Below are positions 44,881-54,689 of a stretch of 64,000 nt of DNA, one piece after another. The DNA lies in the NCBI GenBank assembly GCA_050018415.1, contig JBEKAB010000021.1:1-64000 (forward strand), given 5' to 3'. Position numbers and translations under genes: made by a program. The DNA comes from UBA1161 sp002311745. Lineage in GTDB: Bacteria; Planctomycetota; Phycisphaerae; Tepidisphaerales; Tepidisphaeraceae. Position 1 is the stretch's first letter. The number at the start of each line of letters is the position of its first letter. The notes beneath the pieces are model-generated. The model ran no database searches, was not told where the DNA came from, and saw only the letters and a program-made list of their open reading frames with translations.

Positions 44881-46494
44881 ATGAGTGACCCACAGACCAA
44901 TGACTCCTCGGGCCATGGCGGCGGCGATACCGCGCCGGTGGCGGTCGATTCGGAGCGGCCGCTGCTGTGGGGTATTGCTCAGACGGCATGGATAGAAATC
45001 GCCGTGGTGGCGGCGTTGTTTGTGTGTCTGTTCTGGCCGAACCTCCGGCGGCTTTGGGATAAGACCAATCCGTTTAATGGCGAAGCCAACTGGGGCCACG
45101 CCATCGGCGTGCCCATCATCGGGCTGTATTACCTCTACGTAAACCGAGAAAAGCTGCTGAATCCCGGTCCAGCGCCGGCGATGACCGCCCGTGCGGCGGC
45201 GCTGCGTGTGTGGGGGATGTTGCTGCTGGCGCTCCTGTTGCCGCTGGTGCTGCTGAGGGAGGTGGCCCGCAACGTCTTTCATCCTGCCGCGGTCGCAGTG
45301 GCCGCCCTGGCGGTGGCCACGTTGGCCTACATTCTGTGGCAAAGCAACGGACCGCTGCTGCAAAAGGCCAGGGAGCATTCGGCCGGCTGGTTTGGTGGAT
45401 TCATCGTGGTCTTCGGCATCGCCTTGTACGGTTACGGCATCTATCCTGGCCAGAACGATTTTGTGAAGGATTTCGGGATGGTCGTGACGTTGTTTGGGGT
45501 GGTGCTGGCGCTGTCCGGATGGGGCGTGATGCGAACGGCGTGGTTTCCGGTGCTGTTTCTGGTTTGCGCCATTCCCTGGCCGGCGTTGATGTACAGCCGC
45601 ATCGCCGGGCCGCTGCAACAACTGGCCGCCAGGGTGGCCGTTCGAGCCTTGCAGTTGACCGGCGTGGAGGCCTCGGCGGGGGGAACCAAAATCTTCATTG
45701 CCGGCCATGGTGGGGTCACGCGCACCCTGAACGTCGCCGAAGCCTGTGCCGGCTTGCGTTCGCTCATGACGTTTATTTCCGTGGGCGCGGCGGTGGCGTT
45801 TCTGTCCCATCGGCCTTTTTGGCAGAAAACTCTGGTGACGCTGTCGGCCATCCCCATCGCCATTTTCTGCAACGTGATGCGGGTGTCAGGGCAAGGCTTG
45901 TTGGACCACTACGTGAGCCAGCAATTGTCCGAGAACTTCGCCCACCAATTCGTGGGGATGATCATGCTGATCCCGGCATTTTTGCTGATTTTGTTGGTGG
46001 GATGGATTTTGGATCAGATCTTTTTGGAGGAAGCGGGCGGGCGGCGTGGTGGATTGCGGATGATTCGTCGCGCCGCGGCGCCTGCGCCGGTGGCGGTAGC
46101 GCCGCTGCGGTCGACGCTCCGTGGCGCGGCATTAGCCGCCCGGAACGTCGCGCCCGGCGGGCCACGGCCGCTGGCAGCGGTGCCAAAAGCTCCGATACCC
46201 AAGGCGGCGGCAACGCCCAAGCCCGCGACGGCGCCGAGGTCCGGCACGATGCATCCGAAGCCTGGGACGGGAGCCAAGCCCAGCCGTGCGTCCACCGCGT
46301 GGGGGCAGGGCGTTGCCTTTCCACCGCCACCGCCGGTTATGCACCTGGCTCCGCGTCTGTACAAGGCGCCGGCGGCCAAGCCGCTGCATCCGCGGGCAGC
46401 GGGTGTTGACGACGCTGCGGATCCAGCGGTGCAGCCGCCTGCAAAGCCGGCGTCGGCGCCTGCGCCCGCTAATCCCAAACGGGAGGCCGTATGA
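44881..46494 (+). CDS. xrt: Exosortase with long Pro/Ala-rich C-terminal extension
   Basis: 537 residues. The membrane domain (about residues 30-380) holds the exosortase catalytic triad: NVAEACAGLRSLMTF (Cys289), FCNVMRVSG (Arg334) and AHQFVGMIM (His355). Known exosortases cleave C-terminal sorting signals of PEP-type proteins in the inner membrane. About 150 further residues are Ala/Pro/Lys-rich and low complexity, not part of the fold. EpsI begins in the ATGA overlap. The next genes and the Wza-like gene form the exopolysaccharide context in which exosortases usually occur. Confidence 0.9.
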   Translation: MSDPQTNDSSGHGGGDTAPVAVDSERPLLWGIAQTAWIEIAVVAALFVCLFWPNLRRLWDKTNPFNGEANWGHAIGVPIIGLYYLYVNREKLLNPGPAPAMTARAAALRVWGMLLLALLLPLVLLREVARNVFHPAAVAVAALAVATLAYILWQSNGPLLQKAREHSAGWFGGFIVVFGIALYGYGIYPGQNDFVKDFGMVVTLFGVVLALSGWGVMRTAWFPVLFLVCAIPWPALMYSRIAGPLQQLAARVAVRALQLTGVEASAGGTKIFIAGHGGVTRTLNVAEACAGLRSLMTFISVGAAVAFLSHRPFWQKTLVTLSAIPIAIFCNVMRVSGQGLLDHYVSQQLSENFAHQFVGMIMLIPAFLLILLVGWILDQIFLEEAGGRRGGLRMIRRAAAPAPVAVAPLRSTLRGAALAARNVAPGGPRPLAAVPKAPIPKAAATPKPATAPRSGTMHPKPGTGAKPSRASTAWGQGVAFPPPPPVMHLAPRLYKAPAAKPLHPRAAGVDDAADPAVQPPAKPASAPAPANPKREAV

Positions 46495-47444
46495 GCAGCA
46501 ATTCGCCGATTCGCAAAGCCCTGTCGCGGCCGGCCTTTTTGATCGTGGCGGTCATCCTGCTGTTAGCGGCGGTGACCCTCAACACCGCCACGCAGGCGCT
46601 GCGTCTGTATTTCAAGAAGGAGGCCGTGCCGCAGCCTCGGGACTTCCGCGAGATGCCGCTGGTGATGGGGAACTGGATGCAGGTCTCCGAGGATGAAAAG
46701 CTGGACAAGGAGATCCAGGACGTGCTGGGGACGGACAAATACGTGTTCCGCGATTACATCGACGTGGATCTGCGAGGCGCTGATCTGCTGGCGTTGATCA
46801 TGCAGCAATCGCATCCGTCGGCCGACAAGACCGGTGCGTCGCCGGAGTTGGACCAGCAAATCGCCGAGATGCGATCGGAGTTTAACGGCGCCTCGTTCGA
46901 TCGGCGGGTGGCCATGATCCGCGATGCCTTGAACGGCAAGACGCCGCAGGAGCGGAAAAAGCTGGTCCTGGCGATGCAGATGCGCTACACCACGGGCGTC
47001 GTGAACATGGGGGTGACCTATTACACTGGGTTGGTGGACACGGTGGCGCACATTCCCGACCGTTGCTACATCGCCGATGGTTATGAGCCTTCGTCCTACG
47101 AAATCCCCATCTGGGATATGGCTCCCGAGGGATCGGGCCAGAGCCAGCCGCTGCAGGTGAGATTCATCAGTTTTGAGGACCAAACCGGAGCGGGACTGGC
47201 GCCCAAATGCGTGGCGTACGTGTTCCAGGTCAACGGCAAATACCAGAGCGACCCGTTAGCCGTACGTCAGGAACTGCAGAGTCTGACCCAACGCTACGGG
47301 TATTACGCGAAGATAGAGCTTATGACGATAGGGAATGATACGAAGGTGGCCAGCGAATCGATGTGTCGTCTGCTTTCCGTCGCTAAGCCGCAGATAGAAA
47401 AGTGTTTACCGGACTGGGCGAAGGTGATCAAGGCCCACTCGTAA
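46491..47444 (+). CDS. epsI: Exosortase-associated EpsI family protein
   Basis: 317 residues with one N-terminal membrane segment (PAFLIVAVILLLAAVTLN). VTYYTGLVDTVAHIPDRCYIADGYEP contains the Cys block typical of the EpsI family. In some genomes EpsI is fused to the exosortase, here it is separate and overlaps it by four bases. Its job in surface polymer or protein processing is not settled. Periplasmic location is likely. Confidence 0.85.
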   Translation: MSSNSPIRKALSRPAFLIVAVILLLAAVTLNTATQALRLYFKKEAVPQPRDFREMPLVMGNWMQVSEDEKLDKEIQDVLGTDKYVFRDYIDVDLRGADLLALIMQQSHPSADKTGASPELDQQIAEMRSEFNGASFDRRVAMIRDALNGKTPQERKKLVLAMQMRYTTGVVNMGVTYYTGLVDTVAHIPDRCYIADGYEPSSYEIPIWDMAPEGSGQSQPLQVRFISFEDQTGAGLAPKCVAYVFQVNGKYQSDPLAVRQELQSLTQRYGYYAKIELMTIGNDTKVASESMCRLLSVAKPQIEKCLPDWAKVIKAHS

Positions 47445-47556
47445 AACCGGCGGGGCAACAGCAACTTTGGAGGGGTTGGCGTCTGAGTGAGTAGGGAGAT
47501 ATCGCCCCGGGGCGCGGGCCTGCGTGTCGCGACCCATCGCGGATAGGACTTCATTC

Positions 47557-50500
47557 ATGGCACGGCGCGTCAATACCCGTTTTGTAGCGATCCTGTGCAT
47601 GGTGGTGGTCGGGGTCGTGGCGGCCGTGGTGGTGGCCCAGCTGTTGCTGATCCGGGAACACGCCGACACCTACATCCAGCGCGGCAGGGAGGCGATCCGC
47701 GACCAGAGGTGGAACGATGCCGTCTTTGATTTTTCCAAGGCGGCGCGGCTGAATTCGCGCGACGTCGACACGCAGATGCAGTTGGGCAGGGCGCTGCACG
47801 CGCTGGGAGCGACCGATCAGGACAAGTACGCCCAGGAATTTCAAGCCTATCAACGCGCCCTGGAGATCGATCCGAATTATATGCCCGCGGTGGAGAAGCT
47901 GCTCGAAGCGTACCAAATGTACGTGCAGTTCAATCCCAGGGCGCGGATTTACCAGGATCTGATTCACTATGCGCAGCGCGCCCATGAATTGGAGCCTAAT
48001 AATCCGCGCTGGGCGGCGCTGCCGCCGGAACTGGTGGTGCAAAAGTGGTTGGCGGGACTGGAAACGGACCAGGCGGAGGTGGTTCGCGCCCTTTCGGATC
48101 TTCGGGCGTTGATGCGTCAGATTCCGGCAGATTCGGATTTGCCCTATTACCTGGCCAGGGCCAAGATTCAACAAGGCCAGGAATTGACCCGTCAAAGTGC
48201 CTCGCGAGAGCAGCCGCCGGAGGCGACCGCCGCTTATGCTGAAGCCCTGGATGCCTTCGAGAAGCTCCTGGGCCGGTCCACGCCCGGACCTCAGGATTCC
48301 AACGCCCTGATGCATTACCACTTCTCCGAGGTTTTGGAACTGCTTTCACAGATGGATCAATCGGATCCGGCCAATGGTGCGAAGTATCTGAAGCGCGCGC
48401 TGGCGGAAATGGATCGCGCGCGGGCGCTGGTGAAGCCGTCCGATCCGGGCCAGTACGCAACGATCACCAAAATGGCGGCGGAGATGGCCATCCGGCATAA
48501 CGATCCGGAGAAGGCGATGCAAATCTACCGACTCCTGCCTGACGATGCGACCGCCCGCGTGCGACTGGCCGGACTCCTGGGCCGCTCCGCCAAAACACGC
48601 CCGGAGGGCGAGCAGATGCTGCAGTCCATGCTCGCTTCTCTGCGCGACGATCCCAATCACATCGTCGGGCTTCGCGCCCTCTTGATGTTGGAGTTGGCGC
48701 ATCTGCGCATGAGCGACTATCTGGAGACGACCAACGAGGCGGACAAACGGCGCTTGGAGGAGGAAATAGAGGCCTCGGTGGACAAGTTGCTGACCGCGAT
48801 GGGCAGCAACGTTCCGCTGGAGGTGCGTGCCCTGCAGGTGCGCTTCCTGGTGGTGATGGGCAAGTACGTCGAGACCATTCAAACGGTCAGCCCGCTGATC
48901 GCCAACAACCAAAACGCGTCGCACGACGGTTTGCTGTTGTATTACCTGGCCCTGGCGTACGCCAACTCCAACCAGGCGGCGCGGGCCATCACCCTGATGT
49001 CGGATGTGGTGCAACGCAATCCTCTGGACGCGGCACAGCGCAAATTCTATGCCCGTTTGCTGATCGCCAGTGCTCCCGAGCAGGCCGCCGCGCAATTGGA
49101 AGTGCTGGACCGCCAGGCTCCCGACGATCCGGATTTGGTGCTGCTGCACATCCAGGTCTTGGCCACCGACGTCGAGCACAACAGGGCCGAGCTCAAGAAG
49201 TACTACGTGCAATTGAAAGAGAGCACGGCGGCGGAGATCGGGCTGAAAGCACGCGTGGCGGTCACGATGAGTGACTGGGACGAGGCCCTCCGTCTGCTCA
49301 ACGCCAAAGTGGCGGTCGATCCCAAGGACGTGATGGCGTTCCGCACCTTGGCGATCATCTACATGCAGCAGGGGAAAAAGGACCTGGCTCTGGCAGCAGC
49401 CACGCGCGGCGTGGCCGCCAACCCGGATAGCAAGGATCTCAAGCTGCTGATTCCGTCGATCAAGGGCGAAGATCCCAAGATCATCGAGCATCTTCGCGAA
49501 GAATTGGCCAAGCAGGAACCGGATCCGGTGCAGCGGGAATTGGAACTGGCCGGCATCGCGCAACAACGCAGCGACCTGGTCGGCAGCGAACAACATCTGA
49601 AGGCGGCGGAACAGGCGGCGCCGGACAATCCGCGTGTGTGGAACGCGCTGTTCTTGTTTTACCTGCACAACGGCCGCTTGGATAAGGCGGCGCCGTACGT
49701 TCCGAAGTTGGCCAGCGTGAACTACGACAAGGCGGACGGCAAGGTCTGCCAGTACCTGATGGCGCGCTCCCGCGGCGATGTCCGCTTGGCCCTGGACATT
49801 GCGCGGCAATTGACGCAGGACAAGCCGGAGTTCGCGTTCAGTTGGGTCGCGCTGGGCGATGCCTTGCAGGCACAAGGCTCGTACGACCTGGCGATGGCGC
49901 AATACGGCGCGGCGCTGGAAAGGCAGGCGAACAATTTTGACGCCTACAATGGGCTGATTTCCTGCCTATACGCCCTGCACAAGCCCAGCGAAGCCCTGCG
50001 ATATATTAACGAGGCTCTGGCGAAGCTGCCGGACAACGCGGCTCTGCGCGACCTGTTGATAACGCACCAGCTCAGGTACGGCAATGTCGCCGACGCCATT
50101 GCCGTGTTGCAGCAGGAGATCCGGCGTTCGCCGGATTCCCCCGGGCTTTACGCGGCGCTGGGGAGCCTCTACATCCGGGCCGCCAAGATGTTGAATGCCA
50201 ACGGTCAGCACGACGAGGCGGTCAGGTTGCTGCAGCAGTCCGTCAACATGATGGGCAGTGTCGTGGGCCAATGGCCGGACGAGGCCTCGCTGTACCTCGA
50301 AATGGCCAATGCCACCGAGGCGCTGGGCGAGCCCGGCGATGCCGAGCTGGTTTTGCTGACTTGGGCGAAGCGCGATGCGTGGCGCCTGCGCCCCGAGCCT
50401 CATATGAAGCTGTCGGAACTTTACGAGTCCGTGGGACAGAAGGATGCCGCCGAGAGTCAGTTGCGCACCGCCTTGGTGCGCTCCGACTACCGCGTGGACC

Positions 50501-52176
50501 TGCAACTGGCGTTGGCTAGCTTGTGGACGGAGCACAAGAAATTCGATGAGGCCCTGCAGCTGCTCAGAGCGGTCAACGCCGACAGGCCGGACGTGCGGGA
50601 GAAGGTCATCACCGTGCTGCTGGTGGCCGGTCGATTCAAGGATGCCGAGGCGCAACTGAAGGCGGACCTGGAGCAGCACCCGCCCGATAGCGCGCGGCTG
50701 CTGTCGATATGGGCCAAGATGTTGCTCGACCGTGAGCAATTTGCGGCGGCGATGGACCGTGCCAGCCAGGCCCTGGCGTTGGAGCCGGGCAATGTCAATG
50801 CGCTGTATTGCCGCGCCTGGTCGCGCCTGCGCGTCGATCCGCCGGATACCACCGGTGCGCTGGAGGATCTGAAGCATCTGCGTCAGGTCGCGCCGGACAA
50901 TACCCAAATCCGACTCCAAATGGCCGCCGTGTACATACGCTTGGACATGCCCGACGAAGCGGCCGACGAACTGCAATCGGCCCTGTACGCCGAGCCGGCC
51001 AACAAGACGGCGCGCATTATGCTCGTGCAGATTTATGGTTCCGGCCCGCATCCCCGATTGACGCAGGCGCTTCGCTTGCTTCAGGAAGTGGAGTCCAAGC
51101 CTCCGTTTGACAAGGACCCGGATATTTTCCAAAGCGAAGCGGTCGTGCTGGGAGACATGAATGATTTGCCGGCCGCCTTGGCCAAAAGCGACCTGGCCCT
51201 GAGCCTGGACCCGAAAAACCCGGTGCTGATCCAGACCCATGTGGATCTGCTTCTCAGAGCCGGTCGGTATCCGGACGTGATGGATCAGACCGCACGGCTC
51301 GAGGAAAAACTTAAATCCAGTTGGTGGGCGCTATTGGATCGCGGAGTCGCCGAGCAACATCTGGGCGATTCGGCCTCGGCGATTGACGATACCAGCAAGT
51401 CGATGGCTACGGCGGCCACCGCCGGTGATCCGACGGCCCTGAATCGCGTGGCGCAAGCCATCGCCCACGAAATTAGCATCGATCAGGCGATCAGCGCCAT
51501 TTCCCCCTATACCAAAGACCGGCCCACGGCCAAGCTGACCTTGACGTTGCTCTATCACCGCAAGGGAGACGAGGCCGCTGCCCTGGCCACCATCCAGGAC
51601 GTTATCGCGGGCGCCGATCGGCTCAGCCGCCCCGAACAACTGGCCGTCTACACCACCGCCGCTCAGCTTTATCAGACGGTTAAGCCACATCCGCTGGTGG
51701 ATAAGGCGTACGACGCCTTGCAACGATGGCTGAAACTGGACCCCAATAGCGTCGACGCCCTGAATAACCTGGCTTGGCTGATGGTCGATAGCTATTCCCC
51801 ACCGCGAGTGCAGGAAGGACTTCAGTACGCTCAAAGGGCCATGGACCTGGTATCGCAGACCGGCCGAACCGACCCAAGTGTCTTGGACACAAGGGGATGG
51901 CTGCTGATTCTGTCCGGATCGCCGGCACAGGGTGTCGAATTAATTAATCGAGCGCTTGAAACTAAAGTATCGCCTGAAGAGTATTTACATCTGGGAGAAG
52001 GTTACTTACGGCTGCAGTACCCAGCCGATGCCAAGAAACAGGCTAGACTGGGTATGGATTTGTTAGGTAAGCTCCCCCAACAGGAGCAGGACACTCAACT
52101 TCAGACTAAGCTGAAGGACTTGGATGCCCGATGTGATGAGATGATAAAGGCCAAACAGGAGACTAAGGTCCCATAA
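47557..52176 (+). CDS. Very long TPR-repeat protein of exosortase locus
   Basis: 1539 residues from ATG 47557; GTG 47524 is less likely. A single membrane segment (about residues 9-31) leads into helix-turn-helix tetratricopeptide repeats over nearly the whole length, for instance DAVFDFSKAARLNSRDVDTQ, AALERQANNFDAYNGLIS and QALALEPGNVNALYCRAW. Comparable large TPR proteins accompany exosortase and exopolysaccharide loci elsewhere (PEP-CTERM-associated TPR type). It likely scaffolds the polymer export and sorting machinery in the periplasm. No enzymatic motif is seen. Confidence 0.85.
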   Translation: MARRVNTRFVAILCMVVVGVVAAVVVAQLLLIREHADTYIQRGREAIRDQRWNDAVFDFSKAARLNSRDVDTQMQLGRALHALGATDQDKYAQEFQAYQRALEIDPNYMPAVEKLLEAYQMYVQFNPRARIYQDLIHYAQRAHELEPNNPRWAALPPELVVQKWLAGLETDQAEVVRALSDLRALMRQIPADSDLPYYLARAKIQQGQELTRQSASREQPPEATAAYAEALDAFEKLLGRSTPGPQDSNALMHYHFSEVLELLSQMDQSDPANGAKYLKRALAEMDRARALVKPSDPGQYATITKMAAEMAIRHNDPEKAMQIYRLLPDDATARVRLAGLLGRSAKTRPEGEQMLQSMLASLRDDPNHIVGLRALLMLELAHLRMSDYLETTNEADKRRLEEEIEASVDKLLTAMGSNVPLEVRALQVRFLVVMGKYVETIQTVSPLIANNQNASHDGLLLYYLALAYANSNQAARAITLMSDVVQRNPLDAAQRKFYARLLIASAPEQAAAQLEVLDRQAPDDPDLVLLHIQVLATDVEHNRAELKKYYVQLKESTAAEIGLKARVAVTMSDWDEALRLLNAKVAVDPKDVMAFRTLAIIYMQQGKKDLALAAATRGVAANPDSKDLKLLIPSIKGEDPKIIEHLREELAKQEPDPVQRELELAGIAQQRSDLVGSEQHLKAAEQAAPDNPRVWNALFLFYLHNGRLDKAAPYVPKLASVNYDKADGKVCQYLMARSRGDVRLALDIARQLTQDKPEFAFSWVALGDALQAQGSYDLAMAQYGAALERQANNFDAYNGLISCLYALHKPSEALRYINEALAKLPDNAALRDLLITHQLRYGNVADAIAVLQQEIRRSPDSPGLYAALGSLYIRAAKMLNANGQHDEAVRLLQQSVNMMGSVVGQWPDEASLYLEMANATEALGEPGDAELVLLTWAKRDAWRLRPEPHMKLSELYESVGQKDAAESQLRTALVRSDYRVDLQLALASLWTEHKKFDEALQLLRAVNADRPDVREKVITVLLVAGRFKDAEAQLKADLEQHPPDSARLLSIWAKMLLDREQFAAAMDRASQALALEPGNVNALYCRAWSRLRVDPPDTTGALEDLKHLRQVAPDNTQIRLQMAAVYIRLDMPDEAADELQSALYAEPANKTARIMLVQIYGSGPHPRLTQALRLLQEVESKPPFDKDPDIFQSEAVVLGDMNDLPAALAKSDLALSLDPKNPVLIQTHVDLLLRAGRYPDVMDQTARLEEKLKSSWWALLDRGVAEQHLGDSASAIDDTSKSMATAATAGDPTALNRVAQAIAHEISIDQAISAISPYTKDRPTAKLTLTLLYHRKGDEAAALATIQDVIAGADRLSRPEQLAVYTTAAQLYQTVKPHPLVDKAYDALQRWLKLDPNSVDALNNLAWLMVDSYSPPRVQEGLQYAQRAMDLVSQTGRTDPSVLDTRGWLLILSGSPAQGVELINRALETKVSPEEYLHLGEGYLRLQYPADAKKQARLGMDLLGKLPQQEQDTQLQTKLKDLDARCDEMIKAKQETKVP

Positions 52177-52340
52177 CTGGCTATCGCGAAATTGCAAAGA
52201 AGAAGAAAAAACTTGTATGCCGGCCGTAGTATGGTGAATAATATGCTCAACGGTTACGAGTTGCGCCGACCGTGGGTGATTCCGTGTATCCCGATTAGCT
52301 CCGTCGCGCCGAAGGTGTTTGCGTCGGGAGGAGAGGTGCT

Positions 52341-54590
52341 ATGACGACGTTGCCTCAGACCACTCCGCTGCGCTTGCCGCGTCCTGCGCCATCTGGGCCT
52401 TTGACGATCCCCGGGGGGCCGGTGATGCCGTCCGGCGGAATGGTTGCCCAGGTGCAAGTCGGTTCGCAAATGACCGGCGCCGACGTTTGGCGAGTGATCC
52501 GTTCCAATATGTGGTTGATCATCCTCATGGTGGTGGTCGGTGCCGCCAGCGGCTACGGACTGAATTACTGGCTGAAGCTGTACCATTCCCGCTACACGGC
52601 CACGGGAGTTTTGCAGGTGGTTACCCCCGAGACGGCGGACCTGCTGTCGCCCATCGCCACCATAGCCCCCAGCGATCTGACCACGGATCTGAAGACGCAC
52701 GCCGTACTGCTGCGCGATGCTTCCTTGGTCACCCAGGTGCTTCAGAACCCTGACAGCGAAATCCGAACCACCGCGTGGTTCCGCGATTTCCGCAGCATTC
52801 AGGAGGCCAAGCAAGATCTTCGGGACAACTTGGAGGTGGCCATCCAGCCTGAGTCCAGGTTGCTGCGCGTCTCGATGACCTACAACGATCCCAACTCCTG
52901 TCAAGTCATCGTCACAGCGATTGCGGAGCAGTACATAAAGAACCAGAAAGAAATCAATCAGAACAAGGAATACGACCGCCATCGCGACCTTGAGGGCCGT
53001 CTGGTCAAGGAGGAAATGAGCCTCAAGGCCGTCAACGGTGAAATCGCCGACAAGGAATCGGAGCTGAACTCCAACGGCGTTTCGGGCACGATGAACAAGA
53101 TCAGCGCCAAGGACATGGAGTTGTCGCAGCTTCTGCAAAGCTCCTTGGCGCAGCAACTGGAACTGGATGCGGCCAACGACGCCCTGGCCAGCCTCAGGCG
53201 GCAAATCGACGCCAACCAGGATCCTCCCAAGGTCGCGGCCTTGATCGCCGCCGATCCGGAGGTGGCGATGTACCGTCAGTTGGTCAACGCCCTGGAACTG
53301 GCCACCAGCGAGGCCCTGGAAAACCTGGGGCCTGAGCACAACTCCGTCAAGGAGCTCCAAGCCCGCCAGAAATTGTTGGAAGGCAAGCTGGCCATGGCCA
53401 AGGCCGGTGCCCAGACGCGATGCCGCATGGAGATCCTGGAGGAAACCGGCGAAAAAGCCTCCCTGGCGCAGCGCTCCCTGGACCAGATGAGCAAGCGCAT
53501 CGAGGCCCTCAAGGGCGACATGGCCCACCTCACCGACGTCATGACCGACCTTCTGGAAAAGCAGAGCGAAAAGGAAGGCTACGAGGCCAAAATCCGGCTG
53601 ATCAACGACCAGTTGAGCCAGATCGACAGCTACGCGGTCAAGCACGATTTCAGCGGCGTGGATTGGGCGGCGCGGCCGGAGCGGCCCGAGCAGCCCAGCT
53701 TCCCCCAACTGAAAGTGATCATGCCCCTGACGATCGCGCTGGGTCTGGTCATTGCCCTGGGCATCGCGTTCCTGCGTGAGCTGCTGGACACGTCGATCCG
53801 TTCGCCGCGCGACATCAGCCGCGTGGGCAACATGAACGTGCTGGGCATGATCCCGCACGAGGACGACGATCCGCAGTCGGCCGGGGCGCGGCTACCGGTG
53901 GTGATCTTCGAAGCTCCGCACTCGATGATGGCCGAGCAGCTCCGCCAGGTGCGCACGCGCTTGCAGCACAGCTCGTCATTGGACACCACGCGCAGCATCC
54001 TGATCACCAGCCCGTCGCCGTCCGACGGCAAATCCACCATCGCCTGCAACCTGGCCAGCGGCCTGGCCCTCAACGGGCGGCGCATCCTCCTGGTCGACGC
54101 CAACTTCCGCCGCCCGGAGCTGCACCGTATCTTCAACCTCTCCAACGAGCAGGGCTTCGCGGACGTGCTCAACAGCCTGGATTTATTCGAAAGCACCGTG
54201 CAGGAGACGCAGGTGCCCAACCTGTACGTCCTGCCCTGCGGGCCCAAGCCCACCAACGCCACGGAACTGCTCGAGAGCCAGCTCCTGATCGACTTCATCG
54301 AGCGCGCGTTGGAAGAATTCGATCACGTGATCTTCGACAGTGGCCCGCTGCTGTTCGTTTCGGAGACCGTGGCGCTGGCCCCGCGTGTGGATGGCGTGGT
54401 CACCGTGGTGCGGGCCCGTGCCAACAGCCGTGGCGTGCTCAGCCGCATGCGCGATAGCCTGCGGCAGGTCAAGGCCGAGCATCTGGGCATCGTGCTCAAC
54501 GCCGTGCGTGCCCAGGGCGGCGGCTATTACGGCCGCAACATCCGCACCTACTACGAGTATCAGAGCGGCGGCAGCGACCGCGCAGCGTAA
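52341..54590 (+). CDS. Wzz-type chain-length/tyrosine autokinase of exopolysaccharide synthesis
   Basis: 749 residues. GGGAGGAGAGG precedes ATG 52341. The N-terminal cytoplasmic part and membrane segment (MWLIILMVVVGAASGYGLNY) lead to a periplasmic coiled coil, then a second membrane segment (LTIALGLVIALGIAFL). The C-terminal BY-kinase has Walker A TSPSPSDGKSTI (near 556), Walker A' LLVDANFRRPEL and Walker B HVIFDSGPLL. A Tyr-rich tail (GYYGRNIRTYYEYQ) is the expected autophosphorylation site. It controls polymer length and export. A terminator follows. Confidence 0.92.
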   Translation: MTTLPQTTPLRLPRPAPSGPLTIPGGPVMPSGGMVAQVQVGSQMTGADVWRVIRSNMWLIILMVVVGAASGYGLNYWLKLYHSRYTATGVLQVVTPETADLLSPIATIAPSDLTTDLKTHAVLLRDASLVTQVLQNPDSEIRTTAWFRDFRSIQEAKQDLRDNLEVAIQPESRLLRVSMTYNDPNSCQVIVTAIAEQYIKNQKEINQNKEYDRHRDLEGRLVKEEMSLKAVNGEIADKESELNSNGVSGTMNKISAKDMELSQLLQSSLAQQLELDAANDALASLRRQIDANQDPPKVAALIAADPEVAMYRQLVNALELATSEALENLGPEHNSVKELQARQKLLEGKLAMAKAGAQTRCRMEILEETGEKASLAQRSLDQMSKRIEALKGDMAHLTDVMTDLLEKQSEKEGYEAKIRLINDQLSQIDSYAVKHDFSGVDWAARPERPEQPSFPQLKVIMPLTIALGLVIALGIAFLRELLDTSIRSPRDISRVGNMNVLGMIPHEDDDPQSAGARLPVVIFEAPHSMMAEQLRQVRTRLQHSSSLDTTRSILITSPSPSDGKSTIACNLASGLALNGRRILLVDANFRRPELHRIFNLSNEQGFADVLNSLDLFESTVQETQVPNLYVLPCGPKPTNATELLESQLLIDFIERALEEFDHVIFDSGPLLFVSETVALAPRVDGVVTVVRARANSRGVLSRMRDSLRQVKAEHLGIVLNAVRAQGGGYYGRNIRTYYEYQSGGSDRAA

Positions 54591-54614
54591 AAAATCGCGG
54601 CCTTTGATTCATCG

Positions 54615-54649
54615 AAGCGGCGCCTACCCATCGGTCGGCGCCGCTTTTT
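54615..54649 (+). terminator. Rho-independent terminator closing the exosortase locus
   Basis: Stem AAGCGGCGCC (54615-54624) / GGCGCCGCTT (54637-54646), then a T run. Confidence 0.9.
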
Positions 54650-54689
54650 GTTATGCTGAGCGCCTCCGAAAGGGCCGCACGGTGCGTTG

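Noticed and set aside
43582..45810. 742-residue minus-strand open frame over the Wza-like and exosortase genes
   Set aside because: Antisense shadow in GC-rich DNA; the plus-strand genes show clear family motifs.
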